Assembly (NCBI GenBank): GCA_946498265.1
Contig: CAMMNR010000004.1
Location: forward strand, 1-30,420
Direction: 5' to 3'
Origin: an uncultured Clostridium sp.
GTDB taxonomy: Bacteria > Bacillota > Clostridia > TANB77 > CAG-508
DNA: 30,420 bases
Notes under the pieces: generated by a model
Database searches by the model: none
Told to the model about the DNA's origin: nothing
Seen by the model: only the letters and a program-made list of their open reading frames with translations
In this document: piece by piece, positions 23,061 to 30,420 of the stretch
Position numbering within the stretch: position 1 is the stretch's first letter
Layout: every line of letters starts with the position of its first letter
Program-made: the position numbers and the translations under genes

Positions 23061-24647
23061 ATGAAATCAAAAAAAGGCTATGTTAGTTTTGTTTTACATG
23101 CACATCTTCCATTTATTCATCATCCTGAAAGTGATGACTATTTAGAAGAATCTTGGTTATATGAAGCTATATCAGAAACATATATACCTCTTTTAACTAA
23201 TTTTCAAAAATTAGTAGATGAAGGTGTCAACTTCAGAATTACAATGTCTATGACTCCTCCTCTACTTTCTATGCTTGATAATAAATTATTACAAAGGAAA
23301 TATATAAAATATTTAAAGAAACTGATAGAATTATCAGGAAAAGAAATTAAAAGAACTGCTGGAGATGAACGTTTAAATCAATTATCTAAATATTATTATG
23401 ATAGATATTCAAATGATTTACATTTATTTAAAGATGTTTATAACTGTAATTTAATTGAAGCTTTTAAACATTTTCAAGATATAGGTGTTCTTGAAATAAT
23501 TACATGTGGTGCAACACATGGTTATTTTCCTATTTTATATGTAAATGAAAAAACTGTTAAAGCCCAAATAGCTGTTGGTGTTCAAACATATGAAAGATAT
23601 TTTGGAAGAAAACCTCGTGGCATTTGGCTTCCTGAATGTGGATATGTTCCAGAAGCTGATAAATATTTAAAAGAATTTGGTATTGATTATATTATCACAG
23701 AATCACATGGTATTTTATATGCTGACCCTACTCCTGTATATGGAACTTTTGCTCCAATAGTCTCTCCAGGAGGTGTAATAGCATTTGGACGTGATATGGA
23801 GTCATCAAGACAAGTATGGAGTTCTATTAATGGATATCCTGGTGATTTCAATTATCGTGAATTTTATCGTGATATAGGATATGATGCTGATTATGATTAT
23901 ATAAAACCATATATTGCTCATAATGGGGTTAGAGTTCATACAGGAATTAAATATCACAGAATTACTGGCAAAACAGAGTTTAAAGATTATTATAATATCC
24001 AATGGGCCAAAGATTCTGCTGAAAAACAAGCTGGTCATTTCTTAGATTGTAGAACAGCTCAAATTGAAAATTTATCTCAATATATGGACACTCCACCAAT
24101 TATACTTTGCCCATATGATGCAGAACTTTACGGTCACTGGTGGTATGAAGGACCTTATTGGTTATATATTTTATTTAAGAAGATTTATTATGATGATTGT
24201 AATTTCGAGTTAATTACACCATCTGAATTTATAGACAAATATCCAAATATGCAAGTATCTTCTCCTTGTCGATCAAGTTGGGGTGCTAATGGATATAGTG
24301 AAGTATGGTTAAATCCATCAAATGATTATGTACATAGACATCTACATGTTGCAGGTGATAGAATGTGCGAATTAGCTTATCTTTTCCCTGATGCTAAAGG
24401 TCTAAAGAAAAAAGCTTTAAATCAATGTGCTAGAGAATTATTGCTTGCTCAAAGTAGTGATTGGCTGTTTATCATTACTAATGGTACTATGGTGGATTAC
24501 GCTAAGAAAAGAATTAAAGACCATATTGGAAGATTTACTAAATTATATTATCAAATAAAAAATGATGAGATTGATGAGGAATTCTTGAAAGATATTTCTA
24601 AAAAAGATTGTGTTTTTCCTGATATTGATTACAGGATTTATGCTTAA
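23061..24647 (+). CDS. GH57-family 1,4-alpha-glucan branching enzyme
   Basis: The enzyme should form alpha-1,6 branches in glycogen-like glucan. N-terminal VSFVLHAHLPFIHHPE is the GH57 motif; GIWLPECGYVPE carries the catalytic nucleophile Glu192; PYDAELYGHWWYEG carries the acid/base Asp353. The DUF1957 region with CRSSWGANGYSEVWLNPSND follows, and the C-terminal helical part contains AQSSDWLF. At 528 residues it has the normal size of bacterial GH57 branching enzymes. ACAAAGGAGAATTAAA precedes the ATG. The DUF4912 gene lies upstream, with a repeat element between. No glgA, glgC or glgP is in the window. The stop codon lies inside a 24-bp inverted repeat that it shares with convergent spoVS. 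Confidence 0.93.
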   Translation: MKSKKGYVSFVLHAHLPFIHHPESDDYLEESWLYEAISETYIPLLTNFQKLVDEGVNFRITMSMTPPLLSMLDNKLLQRKYIKYLKKLIELSGKEIKRTAGDERLNQLSKYYYDRYSNDLHLFKDVYNCNLIEAFKHFQDIGVLEIITCGATHGYFPILYVNEKTVKAQIAVGVQTYERYFGRKPRGIWLPECGYVPEADKYLKEFGIDYIITESHGILYADPTPVYGTFAPIVSPGGVIAFGRDMESSRQVWSSINGYPGDFNYREFYRDIGYDADYDYIKPYIAHNGVRVHTGIKYHRITGKTEFKDYYNIQWAKDSAEKQAGHFLDCRTAQIENLSQYMDTPPIILCPYDAELYGHWWYEGPYWLYILFKKIYYDDCNFELITPSEFIDKYPNMQVSSPCRSSWGANGYSEVWLNPSNDYVHRHLHVAGDRMCELAYLFPDAKGLKKKALNQCARELLLAQSSDWLFIITNGTMVDYAKKRIKDHIGRFTKLYYQIKNDEIDEEFLKDISKKDCVFPDIDYRIYA

Positions 24648-24705
24648 CAAGGGACGGTTCTTAATATGCATTTTTGCAAAGTAAGAACCGTCCCTTGTTA
24701 AGCAT
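24640..24705. terminator. Type-2 REP-like inverted repeat, probable bidirectional terminator
   Basis: Arms 24640-24663 and 24682-24705 are exact 24-bp reverse complements (ATGCTTAACAAGGGACGGTT and onward) around an 18-base loop. The left arm contains the stop codon of the GH57 gene, and spoVS ends 9 bases beyond the right arm. No strong U-tract follows, so termination is inferred from position and stem length. Confidence 0.7.
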
Positions 24706-24713
24706 TTATTCTA

Positions 24714-24977
24714 CTAAACTCTTGATTCTACTATTAATTTTATACCAGTTCTGTCTTCTCCTTCAACTTCAACCTCTGCGAATGCTGGTATACACACTAG
24801 GTCTACACCTGATGGTGCAACAAACCCTCTTGCTATTGCCACTGCCTTTACTGCTTGATTTAATGCTCCTGCCCCAATTGCCTGCATTTCTGCCTTGTTT
24901 GATTCTTTTACTAATCCAGCTATAGCTCCTGCTACTGAATTAGGATTTGATTTTGCTGAAATCTTTAAAACTTCCAT
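24714..24977 (-). CDS. spoVS: Stage V sporulation protein S
   Basis: SpoVS is a small nucleic-acid-associated (Alba-like) protein needed for correct spore coat assembly and septation timing in Bacillus. The 87-residue product begins MEVLKISAKSNPNSVAGAIA and includes GAGALNQAVKAVAIARGFVA and PAFAEVEVEGEDRTGIKL, matching the family over its whole length. ATAGGAGGCAAAAG precedes the ATG. The order rny-ymdB-spoVS matches that in B. subtilis. It has a good sigma-A-like promoter (25028-25056). I see no clear sigma-H site, although sigma-H controls spoVS in B. subtilis. Confidence 0.97.
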   Translation of the reverse strand: MEVLKISAKSNPNSVAGAIAGLVKESNKAEMQAIGAGALNQAVKAVAIARGFVAPSGVDLVCIPAFAEVEVEGEDRTGIKLIVESRV

Positions 24978-25027
24978 TTTCTTTTGCCTCCTATTTTTTT
25001 ATTTTTGTTGCAACTTTTACGATTTTA

Positions 25028-25056
25028 ATTTTACAATATTTGGAAATAGTTGTAAA
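25028..25056 (-). promoter_or_regulatory. Promoter of spoVS
   Basis: Minus-strand TTTACA (25051-25056), a 17-base spacer and TAAAAT (25028-25033) lie about 50 bases before the spoVS ATG. This gives spoVS its own transcript besides any read-through from ymdB. Confidence 0.62.
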
Positions 25057-25171
25057 GTGTTTTTTTGAAATTTTTACTAGATTTCATCGCAAATTCATTA
25101 TGCTTTCGACATTTTTCGCATTATCATATTTTTATTATGTATATTATGCACCTTTTGTTTCGACTTTTAAC

Positions 25172-25942
25172 TTAAATATTAATTCTTTGTATATTTCTAA
25201 CTTTATTTGTTTTTTCATCAATATCCAAAATTACTGCATTAAATATACATTCTCCTGTTGCTATTTTATATCTCTCTGGTAATGTTGTTTCAAATCTTTT
25301 TATTGATACATTTATATCCATACCAATTACTGAATATTTAGGTCCTGTCATTCCAATATCAGTTATATATGCTGTTCCCTTTGGTAATATTTTTTCATCT
25401 GCAGTTTGCACATGAGTATGTGTACCATAAACCATTGTAGCTTTTCCGTCTAAAAAATATCCCATAGCTATTTTTTCTGCTGTTGCTTCAGCATGAAAAT
25501 CAACTACTATTATATCTACTTCTTTTTCTATTTTTTCTATTATATTTTTTGCCGTTAAAAACGGATTTTCAGATAATACTCCCATATCTACTCTTCCTAA
25601 TAAATTTATAACTGCTATTTTCTTATCTTTACAATCATAAATTCCATATCCTTTTCCTACTATTCCTTGTGCATAATTTGCAGGTCTTATTAGTTTAGGA
25701 TGATCTATAAATTTAAAAATGTCCTTTTTTCCCCAAGTATGATTTCCCATTGTTATCACATCAACTTTTGCTTCTAATATGTCATGAAAGTTTTTTTCGG
25801 TCATTCCCATTCCTTCTGCTGAGTTTTCTCCATTTACTATGATAAAATCTATATTTTCTTTTTCTCTTAATATTTTTAATTGTTTTCCTAATTCTTTTAC
25901 TCCTGTTGAACCTATTAAGTCTCCAACTGCTAAAATTTTCAT
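25172..25942 (-). CDS. ymdB: YmdB-family metallophosphoesterase (cyclic-nucleotide phosphodiesterase)
   Basis: The calcineurin-like metal site is complete: GDLIGSTG with Asp8, VNGENSAEGMGMT with Glu39-Asn40, MGNHTWG with His68, VDFHAEATAEK with His150, and GTHTHVQTAD with His175 and His177. At 256 residues it is the usual length. B. subtilis YmdB hydrolyses 2',3'-cyclic nucleotides and affects RNase Y-dependent processing and the choice between motility and biofilm. AGAAGGAATAAT precedes the ATG. It sits between rny and spoVS as in Bacillus, but here a terminator, a REP element and its own promoter separate it from rny. Confidence 0.94.
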   Translation of the reverse strand: MKILAVGDLIGSTGVKELGKQLKILREKENIDFIIVNGENSAEGMGMTEKNFHDILEAKVDVITMGNHTWGKKDIFKFIDHPKLIRPANYAQGIVGKGYGIYDCKDKKIAVINLLGRVDMGVLSENPFLTAKNIIEKIEKEVDIIVVDFHAEATAEKIAMGYFLDGKATMVYGTHTHVQTADEKILPKGTAYITDIGMTGPKYSVIGMDINVSIKRFETTLPERYKIATGECIFNAVILDIDEKTNKVRNIQRINI

Positions 25943-25981
25943 ATTATTCCTTCTTTCTACTTATAATATTTTTCCATATAA

Positions 25982-26010
25982 ATTATACAGAATATCTATT
26001 ATTTTTTCAA
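25982..26010 (-). promoter_or_regulatory. Promoter of ymdB
   Basis: Minus-strand TTGAAA (26005-26010), 17 bases, then TATAAT (25982-25987): a near-consensus sigma-A promoter about 40 bases ahead of the ymdB ATG. Confidence 0.68.
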
Positions 26011-26099
26011 CATTTCAAAGCAGTTTATTTTTTTGTATTTTATGAAATTGGTTACTACCCAATTCTAAGTAGCAGTGAAAATTGTATTTCCAAAAAAGC

Positions 26100-26138
26100 A
26101 AAAAAACATGGAGAAATATAAAATATTCCCATGTTTTT
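26100..26138 (-). terminator. Intrinsic terminator of rny
   Basis: AAAAAACATGG (26100-26110) pairs with CCATGTTTTTT (26128-26138), and the minus-strand tail continues TTTTTTTGCTTTTTT, a strong U-tract. It lies about 45 bases past the rny stop. Confidence 0.78.
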
Positions 26139-26145
26139 TCATTAA

Positions 26146-26178
26146 AGTGTGCCAAAAGAGCCCGTCCCTTTTGGCACA
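26146..26178. repeat. Type-1 REP-like element directly after the rny stop
   Basis: GTGTGCCAAAAG and CTTTTGGCACAC form a 12-bp perfect stem around AGCCCGTCC. This is the reverse orientation of the 8843 copy, with the arms changed in concert so that pairing is kept. It begins 5 bases after the rny stop codon. Confidence 0.85.
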
Positions 26179-26182
26179 CGTT

Positions 26183-27724
26183 TTATTTAGCATAATCTAT
26201 TACTCTTGTTTCTCTGATTACATTTACTTTAATTTGTCCTGGATAATCCATTTCGCTTTCTACCTTTTTAGCAACATCTCTTGCTAAAATTGTCATTTTG
26301 TCATCAGAGATTTTATCTGGTTTAACCATAACTCTTATTTCACGTCCAGCTTGTATTGCAAAAGATTTTTCAACACCTTCAAATGAATCTGCAATCTCTT
26401 CAAGATTTTGTAATCTTTTAATATATGCCTCTAATGTTTCTCTTCTTGCACCTGGTCTTGAAGCTGATATTGCATCTGCTGCTTGTACTAAAACTGCTTC
26501 TAGTGTTTGAGGTTCTACATCTCCATGGTGTGCTTCTACTGCATTTATTACAAGTGGATTTTCTTTATACTTTTTAAGGACTTCTACACCGATTTCAACA
26601 TGTGTTCCTTCCATATCATGGTCTAATGCTTTTCCGATGTCATGTAATAATCCTGCTTTTCTTGCTAATTTAGGATCTAAACCTAATTCTTCTGCCATTA
26701 TTCTAGCTAAGTTTGAAACTTCAATTGAATGGTTTAATACATTTTGACCATAACTTGTCCTATATTTTAGTTTACCAATCAATTTTACTAAATCTGGGTG
26801 AAGACCAATTACTCCTGTTTCAAGAACTGCTCTTTCTCCTTCTTCTTTAATTGTGCTGTCTAATTCCTCTTTAGCTTTTTCGACCATTTCTTCTATTTTT
26901 GCTGGATGTATTCTTCCATCATCAATTAATTTTTCCAAAGTTATTTTTGCCACTTCTCTTCTTAAAGGGTCAAATCCTGATAGAACTACTGCTTCTGGTG
27001 TATCATCTATTATTAAGTCTACACCTGTTAAAGTTTCTATTGCTTTAATATTTCTTCCTTCTCTTCCTATTATTCTACCTTTCATATCATCATTTGGAAG
27101 TGAAACTATTGATACTGTAGTTTCTTGTGAATGGTCTGCTGCACATTTTTGCACTGCATAACTTAGAATTTCTTTAGCATTCTTTATAGAATCTTCCTTA
27201 GCTTTTTGTTCTTTTTCTCTAATTAATGCTGCTTTTTCTGCTGTCAATTCTTTATCCATTTCGGCTAAAAGCTTTTGTTTTGCTTCTTCCTTTGTCAATG
27301 AAGCAATTTTCTGAAGTTCTACAACTTGTTGGTCATATAATTTTTGAACTTCTTCTTTTTCTTTTTCTACTTCTTGAATTTGCTTTTCAATTTCTTGCTC
27401 TTTTTTCTCAAAATTTTCTGAACGCCTTTCTAAGTTTTCTTCTTTTTGGATAAGTCTTGCTTCTTGTTTTTGTACTTCGCCTCTTCTTTCTTTAATCTCT
27501 TGATCTAATTCTTTTCTATTGTTCATTATTTCTTCTTTAGCTTTAAAAATTTCTTGCTTTTTTAAATTTTCTGCTTCTATTTTTGCTAAATCAACTAATC
27601 TTTTGGCTTCGTTTTCTGCTCCTTGTATTTTAGATTCTGCAACTTTTTTTCTGTATGCCATTCCTACTAGCACACCTATTGCAAGTGAGATTAAGACAGC
27701 GGCGATTGTGATTACTATATCCAT
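26183..27724 (-). CDS. rny: Ribonuclease Y
   Basis: RNase Y is the membrane-bound endoribonuclease that starts mRNA decay in most Firmicutes. An N-terminal helix (about 3-24) anchors it; a long coiled coil (about 30-190) follows; the KH domain holds GRIIGREGRNIKAIE at 216-230; and the HD domain carries the metal-binding His361-Asp362 in GLLHDIGKALDHD. The 513 residues match the usual 510-520. AGAGGTGTAAGATT precedes the ATG. A promoter with consensus -35 TTGACA lies upstream and a strong terminator downstream, so it can be a single-gene transcript here. Confidence 0.97.
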   Translation of the reverse strand: MDIVITIAAVLISLAIGVLVGMAYRKKVAESKIQGAENEAKRLVDLAKIEAENLKKQEIFKAKEEIMNNRKELDQEIKERRGEVQKQEARLIQKEENLERRSENFEKKEQEIEKQIQEVEKEKEEVQKLYDQQVVELQKIASLTKEEAKQKLLAEMDKELTAEKAALIREKEQKAKEDSIKNAKEILSYAVQKCAADHSQETTVSIVSLPNDDMKGRIIGREGRNIKAIETLTGVDLIIDDTPEAVVLSGFDPLRREVAKITLEKLIDDGRIHPAKIEEMVEKAKEELDSTIKEEGERAVLETGVIGLHPDLVKLIGKLKYRTSYGQNVLNHSIEVSNLARIMAEELGLDPKLARKAGLLHDIGKALDHDMEGTHVEIGVEVLKKYKENPLVINAVEAHHGDVEPQTLEAVLVQAADAISASRPGARRETLEAYIKRLQNLEEIADSFEGVEKSFAIQAGREIRVMVKPDKISDDKMTILARDVAKKVESEMDYPGQIKVNVIRETRVIDYAK

Positions 27725-27814
27725 AATCTTACACCTCTTTCTTATTAAATTTTCAATGTTCGAATAAAATATATATCTATTATTTTTTTAATATATTTTT
27801 TTCTTTCCTATTAT

Positions 27815-27843
27815 ATTTTAACTTTATTATTGTAAACTGTCAA
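27815..27843 (-). promoter_or_regulatory. Promoter of rny
   Basis: Minus-strand TTGACA (27838-27843, exact consensus), 17 bases, TAAAAT (27815-27820). An overlapping TATAAT at 27810-27815 would give a 22-base spacer and is less likely. The leader to the ATG is about 85 bases. Confidence 0.72.
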
Positions 27844-27927
27844 GTATTTTTCATTTAAAATCTTATTTTGCAAGAATTAATAGTTACAATCTACAGGTTT
27901 AAATAAGCTGTTTTGTACACTCAAAAA

Positions 27928-27972
27928 AACTGTGAAAAAACAAAAAATTTTATTTTTGATTTTTTCACAGTT
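27928..27972 (-). terminator. Intrinsic terminator of ileS
   Basis: AACTGTGAAAAAA (27928-27940) and TTTTTTCACAGTT (27960-27972) form a 13-bp perfect stem, and the minus strand continues with a run of T. It begins 5 bases after the ileS stop codon. Confidence 0.85.
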
Positions 27973-27976
27973 AAGT

Positions 27977-30420
27977 TTAAACTTTTACTACTTCAACATC
28001 TATTTTTACATTATGACCATTTATATTTGTATCTGTATAATCTGCTCTTTTTTCATTATATATCACATTATTTGCTAAAGTATCATGTTTTATTACATCT
28101 TCAAATTTGTGTATTACATCTTCTACTTCTTTATCTCCAGATACATATATGTTTATTCTGTCAAGTACTTCAAATCCTTTATCTTTTCTCATATTTTGTA
28201 CTTTTGATAATACTTCACGTAATAATCCTTCTTCTTTTAGTTCTTTTGTAATTGTTGTATCTAATACAACTCCTATCTCTCCTTCACCACTAAATGCAAA
28301 TCCTTCTTTACCTTGCATTGTGATTAATAGATTTTCTGAGTTTAAAGGTATTTGAACATCATCTATTTCAATATATTCTACTCCACCATTTTGCACTTTG
28401 TTTGCTAAGTCCATTTGATTTTTCTTTGATATTTCTTCTCTTATTTTTGGAATTAGCTTTCCATATTCTTTTCCTAAAACAGGTAAGTTTGGTTTTATTT
28501 CAAAGTTTACATATTCATTCATTTTTGCGCCAAGTTCAATATTTTTTATGTTTAATTCTTCTTTTACTATATCTTCATAATATTTTGGTAGAGTATCAAT
28601 TGAGATTAGCATTTTTGAAAGTGGTTGTCTATTTTTTATATTACTACTATTTCTAGCACTTCTTCCTAATTTTACTATTTTATATGCTAAATCCATTTCT
28701 TCTTCTAATTTTTTGTCTATTGCTTTTTCTTCCACTTCTGGCCATAAGCATAGATGTACACTTTCTGGTTCGTTTTTGTTTAGTCCTACTACTAGGTTTT
28801 GATATATTTCGTCTGTTATAAATGGAATAAATGGTGCTGAAATTTTTGATAAAGTTACTAATACTTTGTGTAATGTTACATATGCTCCTATTTTATCATC
28901 TGTTAAGTTATCACTCCAAAATCTTTCTCTATTTCTACGTACATACCAATTTGATAATTCATCTGTAAAGTCTTCTATTTGAAGTGCTGCTGATGTTATG
29001 TTGTATTCATTTAATTTTTCGTCTACTTCTTTTACTAATGTATTTAATTTAGAAATTATCCATTTATCCATTACATTTGTTAGTTTGAAATCTTTATGTT
29101 CATATGGATTGAATTTGTCAATTTCTGCATATAGTACATAGAATGAATATACATTCCATAATGTGCTTAAAAATCTTCTTTGTGTTTCTTGTACATTATT
29201 TAGTCCTAGTCTTGTTGGTAACCATGGTGCGCTACATGTGTAAAAATGCCATCTTGTGCTATCAGCTCCTACTGTATCTAATAATATCATTGGATCTACA
29301 CCATTTTTCTTTGATTTAGACATTTTTTGTCCATGTTCATCTAATACGTGTCCTAATACTATACAATTTTCAAATGGTGTTCTATTAAATAGTGCTGTTC
29401 CTATTGCTGTTAGTGTATAGAACCATCCTCTTGTTTGGTCAACTGCTTCAGAAATAAACTGTGCTGGGAAATTGTTCTCAAACATTTCTTTATTTTCAAA
29501 TGGATAATGCCATTGTGCAAAAGGCATTGAACCTGAGTCAAACCAACAGTCAATTACTTCTTTTGCCCTTTTCATTTTCTTACCACATTTAGGACATTTT
29601 AGATATACATCATCAATATATGGTTTATGAAGTTCTATATCTTCTGGACAATTTATTGCTTTTTCTTTTAATTCAGCAATTGAACCTATACATTCTTGGT
29701 GACCACAATTTTCATCTTCACATGTCCATATTGGAAGTGGTGTTCCCCAATATCTATCTCTTGAAATTCCCCAATCTATAACATTTTCTAGAAATTTTCC
29801 AAATCTTCCTGTTCTTATTGTGTCTGGATACCAATTCACTTTGTTGTTATTTGCAACTAGTTCATCTCTTAGTTTGCTCATTGCAACAAACCAACTTTCT
29901 TTTGGATAATATAAAAGTGGTGTGTCACATCTCCAACAATGAGGATATGAGTGCATGTGTTTTTCTTTACTAAATAATTTGTTTTGTTCTTTTAACCATT
30001 TACAAATATCTTCATTGCAATCTCTAACAAATCTTCCAGCCCATGGCTCTACTTCTTTTATAAATTTTCCTGATTTATCTACTAAATTTATAAATGTAAT
30101 TCCATTTTGTTTAGCAACTAAGCTGTCATCTTCTCCATATGCTGGTGCAATATGAACTATTCCTGTACCATCTGTTAGTGTTACATAATCTCCATGTATT
30201 ACTTCAAATGCTTTTCCTTCAACTTCTCCAAATGGCATTAATCTTTCATATTTAGTTCCAAGTAATTCTTCTCCTTTGAATGTTCTTATTACTTCATATG
30301 GTGTTTCTCTTAGTACTGGTTCTAGTAGGTCTTTTGCCAAAATATAGTTTTCATATTGTGGTTCTTCATCTGTTCCAATATTTGCTTTTACTTCTACATA
30401 TTCATATGATTTATTAACAC
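27977..30420 (-). CDS. ileS: Isoleucyl-tRNA synthetase, C-terminal three quarters
   Basis: The frame is open to the right edge and gives 813 residues; the N-terminus with the HIGH motif lies outside the window. Visible parts are the end of the editing domain (GTGIVHIAPAYGEDD), the returning catalytic core (WGISRDRYWGTPLPIW, CWFDSGSMPFAQWHYP), KMSKS in GQKMSKSKKNG about 365 residues into the fragment, and the anticodon-binding helices (ELSNWYVRRNRERFW), followed by a long C-terminal domain. A cysteine cluster (CEDENCGHQEC, CPKCGKK) lies between WGISRDRYWG and CWFDSG. That insertion and the C-terminal extension fit the IleS2 type rather than the typical E. coli IleS1 type; the assignment is by pattern. 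A terminator follows. Confidence 0.95.
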   Translation of the reverse strand, partial: VNKSYEYVEVKANIGTDEEPQYENYILAKDLLEPVLRETPYEVIRTFKGEELLGTKYERLMPFGEVEGKAFEVIHGDYVTLTDGTGIVHIAPAYGEDDSLVAKQNGITFINLVDKSGKFIKEVEPWAGRFVRDCNEDICKWLKEQNKLFSKEKHMHSYPHCWRCDTPLLYYPKESWFVAMSKLRDELVANNNKVNWYPDTIRTGRFGKFLENVIDWGISRDRYWGTPLPIWTCEDENCGHQECIGSIAELKEKAINCPEDIELHKPYIDDVYLKCPKCGKKMKRAKEVIDCWFDSGSMPFAQWHYPFENKEMFENNFPAQFISEAVDQTRGWFYTLTAIGTALFNRTPFENCIVLGHVLDEHGQKMSKSKKNGVDPMILLDTVGADSTRWHFYTCSAPWLPTRLGLNNVQETQRRFLSTLWNVYSFYVLYAEIDKFNPYEHKDFKLTNVMDKWIISKLNTLVKEVDEKLNEYNITSAALQIEDFTDELSNWYVRRNRERFWSDNLTDDKIGAYVTLHKVLVTLSKISAPFIPFITDEIYQNLVVGLNKNEPESVHLCLWPEVEEKAIDKKLEEEMDLAYKIVKLGRSARNSSNIKNRQPLSKMLISIDTLPKYYEDIVKEELNIKNIELGAKMNEYVNFEIKPNLPVLGKEYGKLIPKIREEISKKNQMDLANKVQNGGVEYIEIDDVQIPLNSENLLITMQGKEGFAFSGEGEIGVVLDTTITKELKEEGLLREVLSKVQNMRKDKGFEVLDRINIYVSGDKEVEDVIHKFEDVIKHDTLANNVIYNEKRADYTDTNINGHNVKIDVEVVKV

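Overview
The window is AT-rich DNA with the gene content of a spore-forming member of the Clostridia (Bacillota). The evidence is an rny-ymdB-spoVS block, Shine-Dalgarno sites of the GGAGG type, sigma-A-like promoters with 17-base spacers, a Bacillus/Clostridium-type LexA box, a YolD/UmuC pair and a type-2-like isoleucyl-tRNA synthetase. No rRNA, tRNA, CRISPR array, transposase or complete prophage is visible. Most genes lie on the minus strand.

Layout. 1-1130: a worn accessory strip with the edge of an unidentified gene, a GC-richer foldable island, a truncated ORF6N (phage antirepressor-type) gene under an exact LexA-box promoter, and a small Cys-rich protein. 1208-2777: an error-prone polymerase (UmuC/DinB type) overlapping a YolD-like partner. 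3003-5379: a YccF-domain protein, a possible frameshifted small ORF and a large membrane-anchored protein of unknown role. 5583-7680: an alpha/beta hydrolase and metK, converging on a 27-bp perfect inverted repeat. 7768-8807: a PAP2 phosphatase and a DgkA-type lipid kinase that overlap, the kinase having no ordinary start codon. 9032-20757: a long minus-strand run of envelope-related genes (MacB-like ABC transporter, acidic coiled-coil protein, DUF6688-like membrane protein, class B penicillin-binding protein with a MecA-type N-domain, membrane-anchored protein, two alpha/beta hydrolases). 20949-24647: a plus-strand block with a frameshifted membrane protein, a DUF4912 protein and a GH57 glucan branching enzyme. 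24714-30420: spoVS, ymdB, rny and the 3' part of ileS.

The most distinctive layer is a set of short palindromic repeats scattered between genes. At least three families share a GGGACG(G) core: a TGTGCC...GGCACA type, a GGGACGGTTCTTA type and a GGGGACGCGTCC type. Two longer composite elements are built from nested hairpins in the same modular order. These repeats sit just past stop codons, act as probable terminators, and in one case supply the last codons of a protein. They resemble REP-type non-autonomous elements, but no mobilising transposase lies in the window.

Three coding anomalies deserve checking: the PAP2/kinase overlap at an A7 run, a membrane protein split at tandem CGG codons, and a small ORF split at a run of five C/G. 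Each could be mutation, sequencing error or recoding; the sequence alone does not decide.
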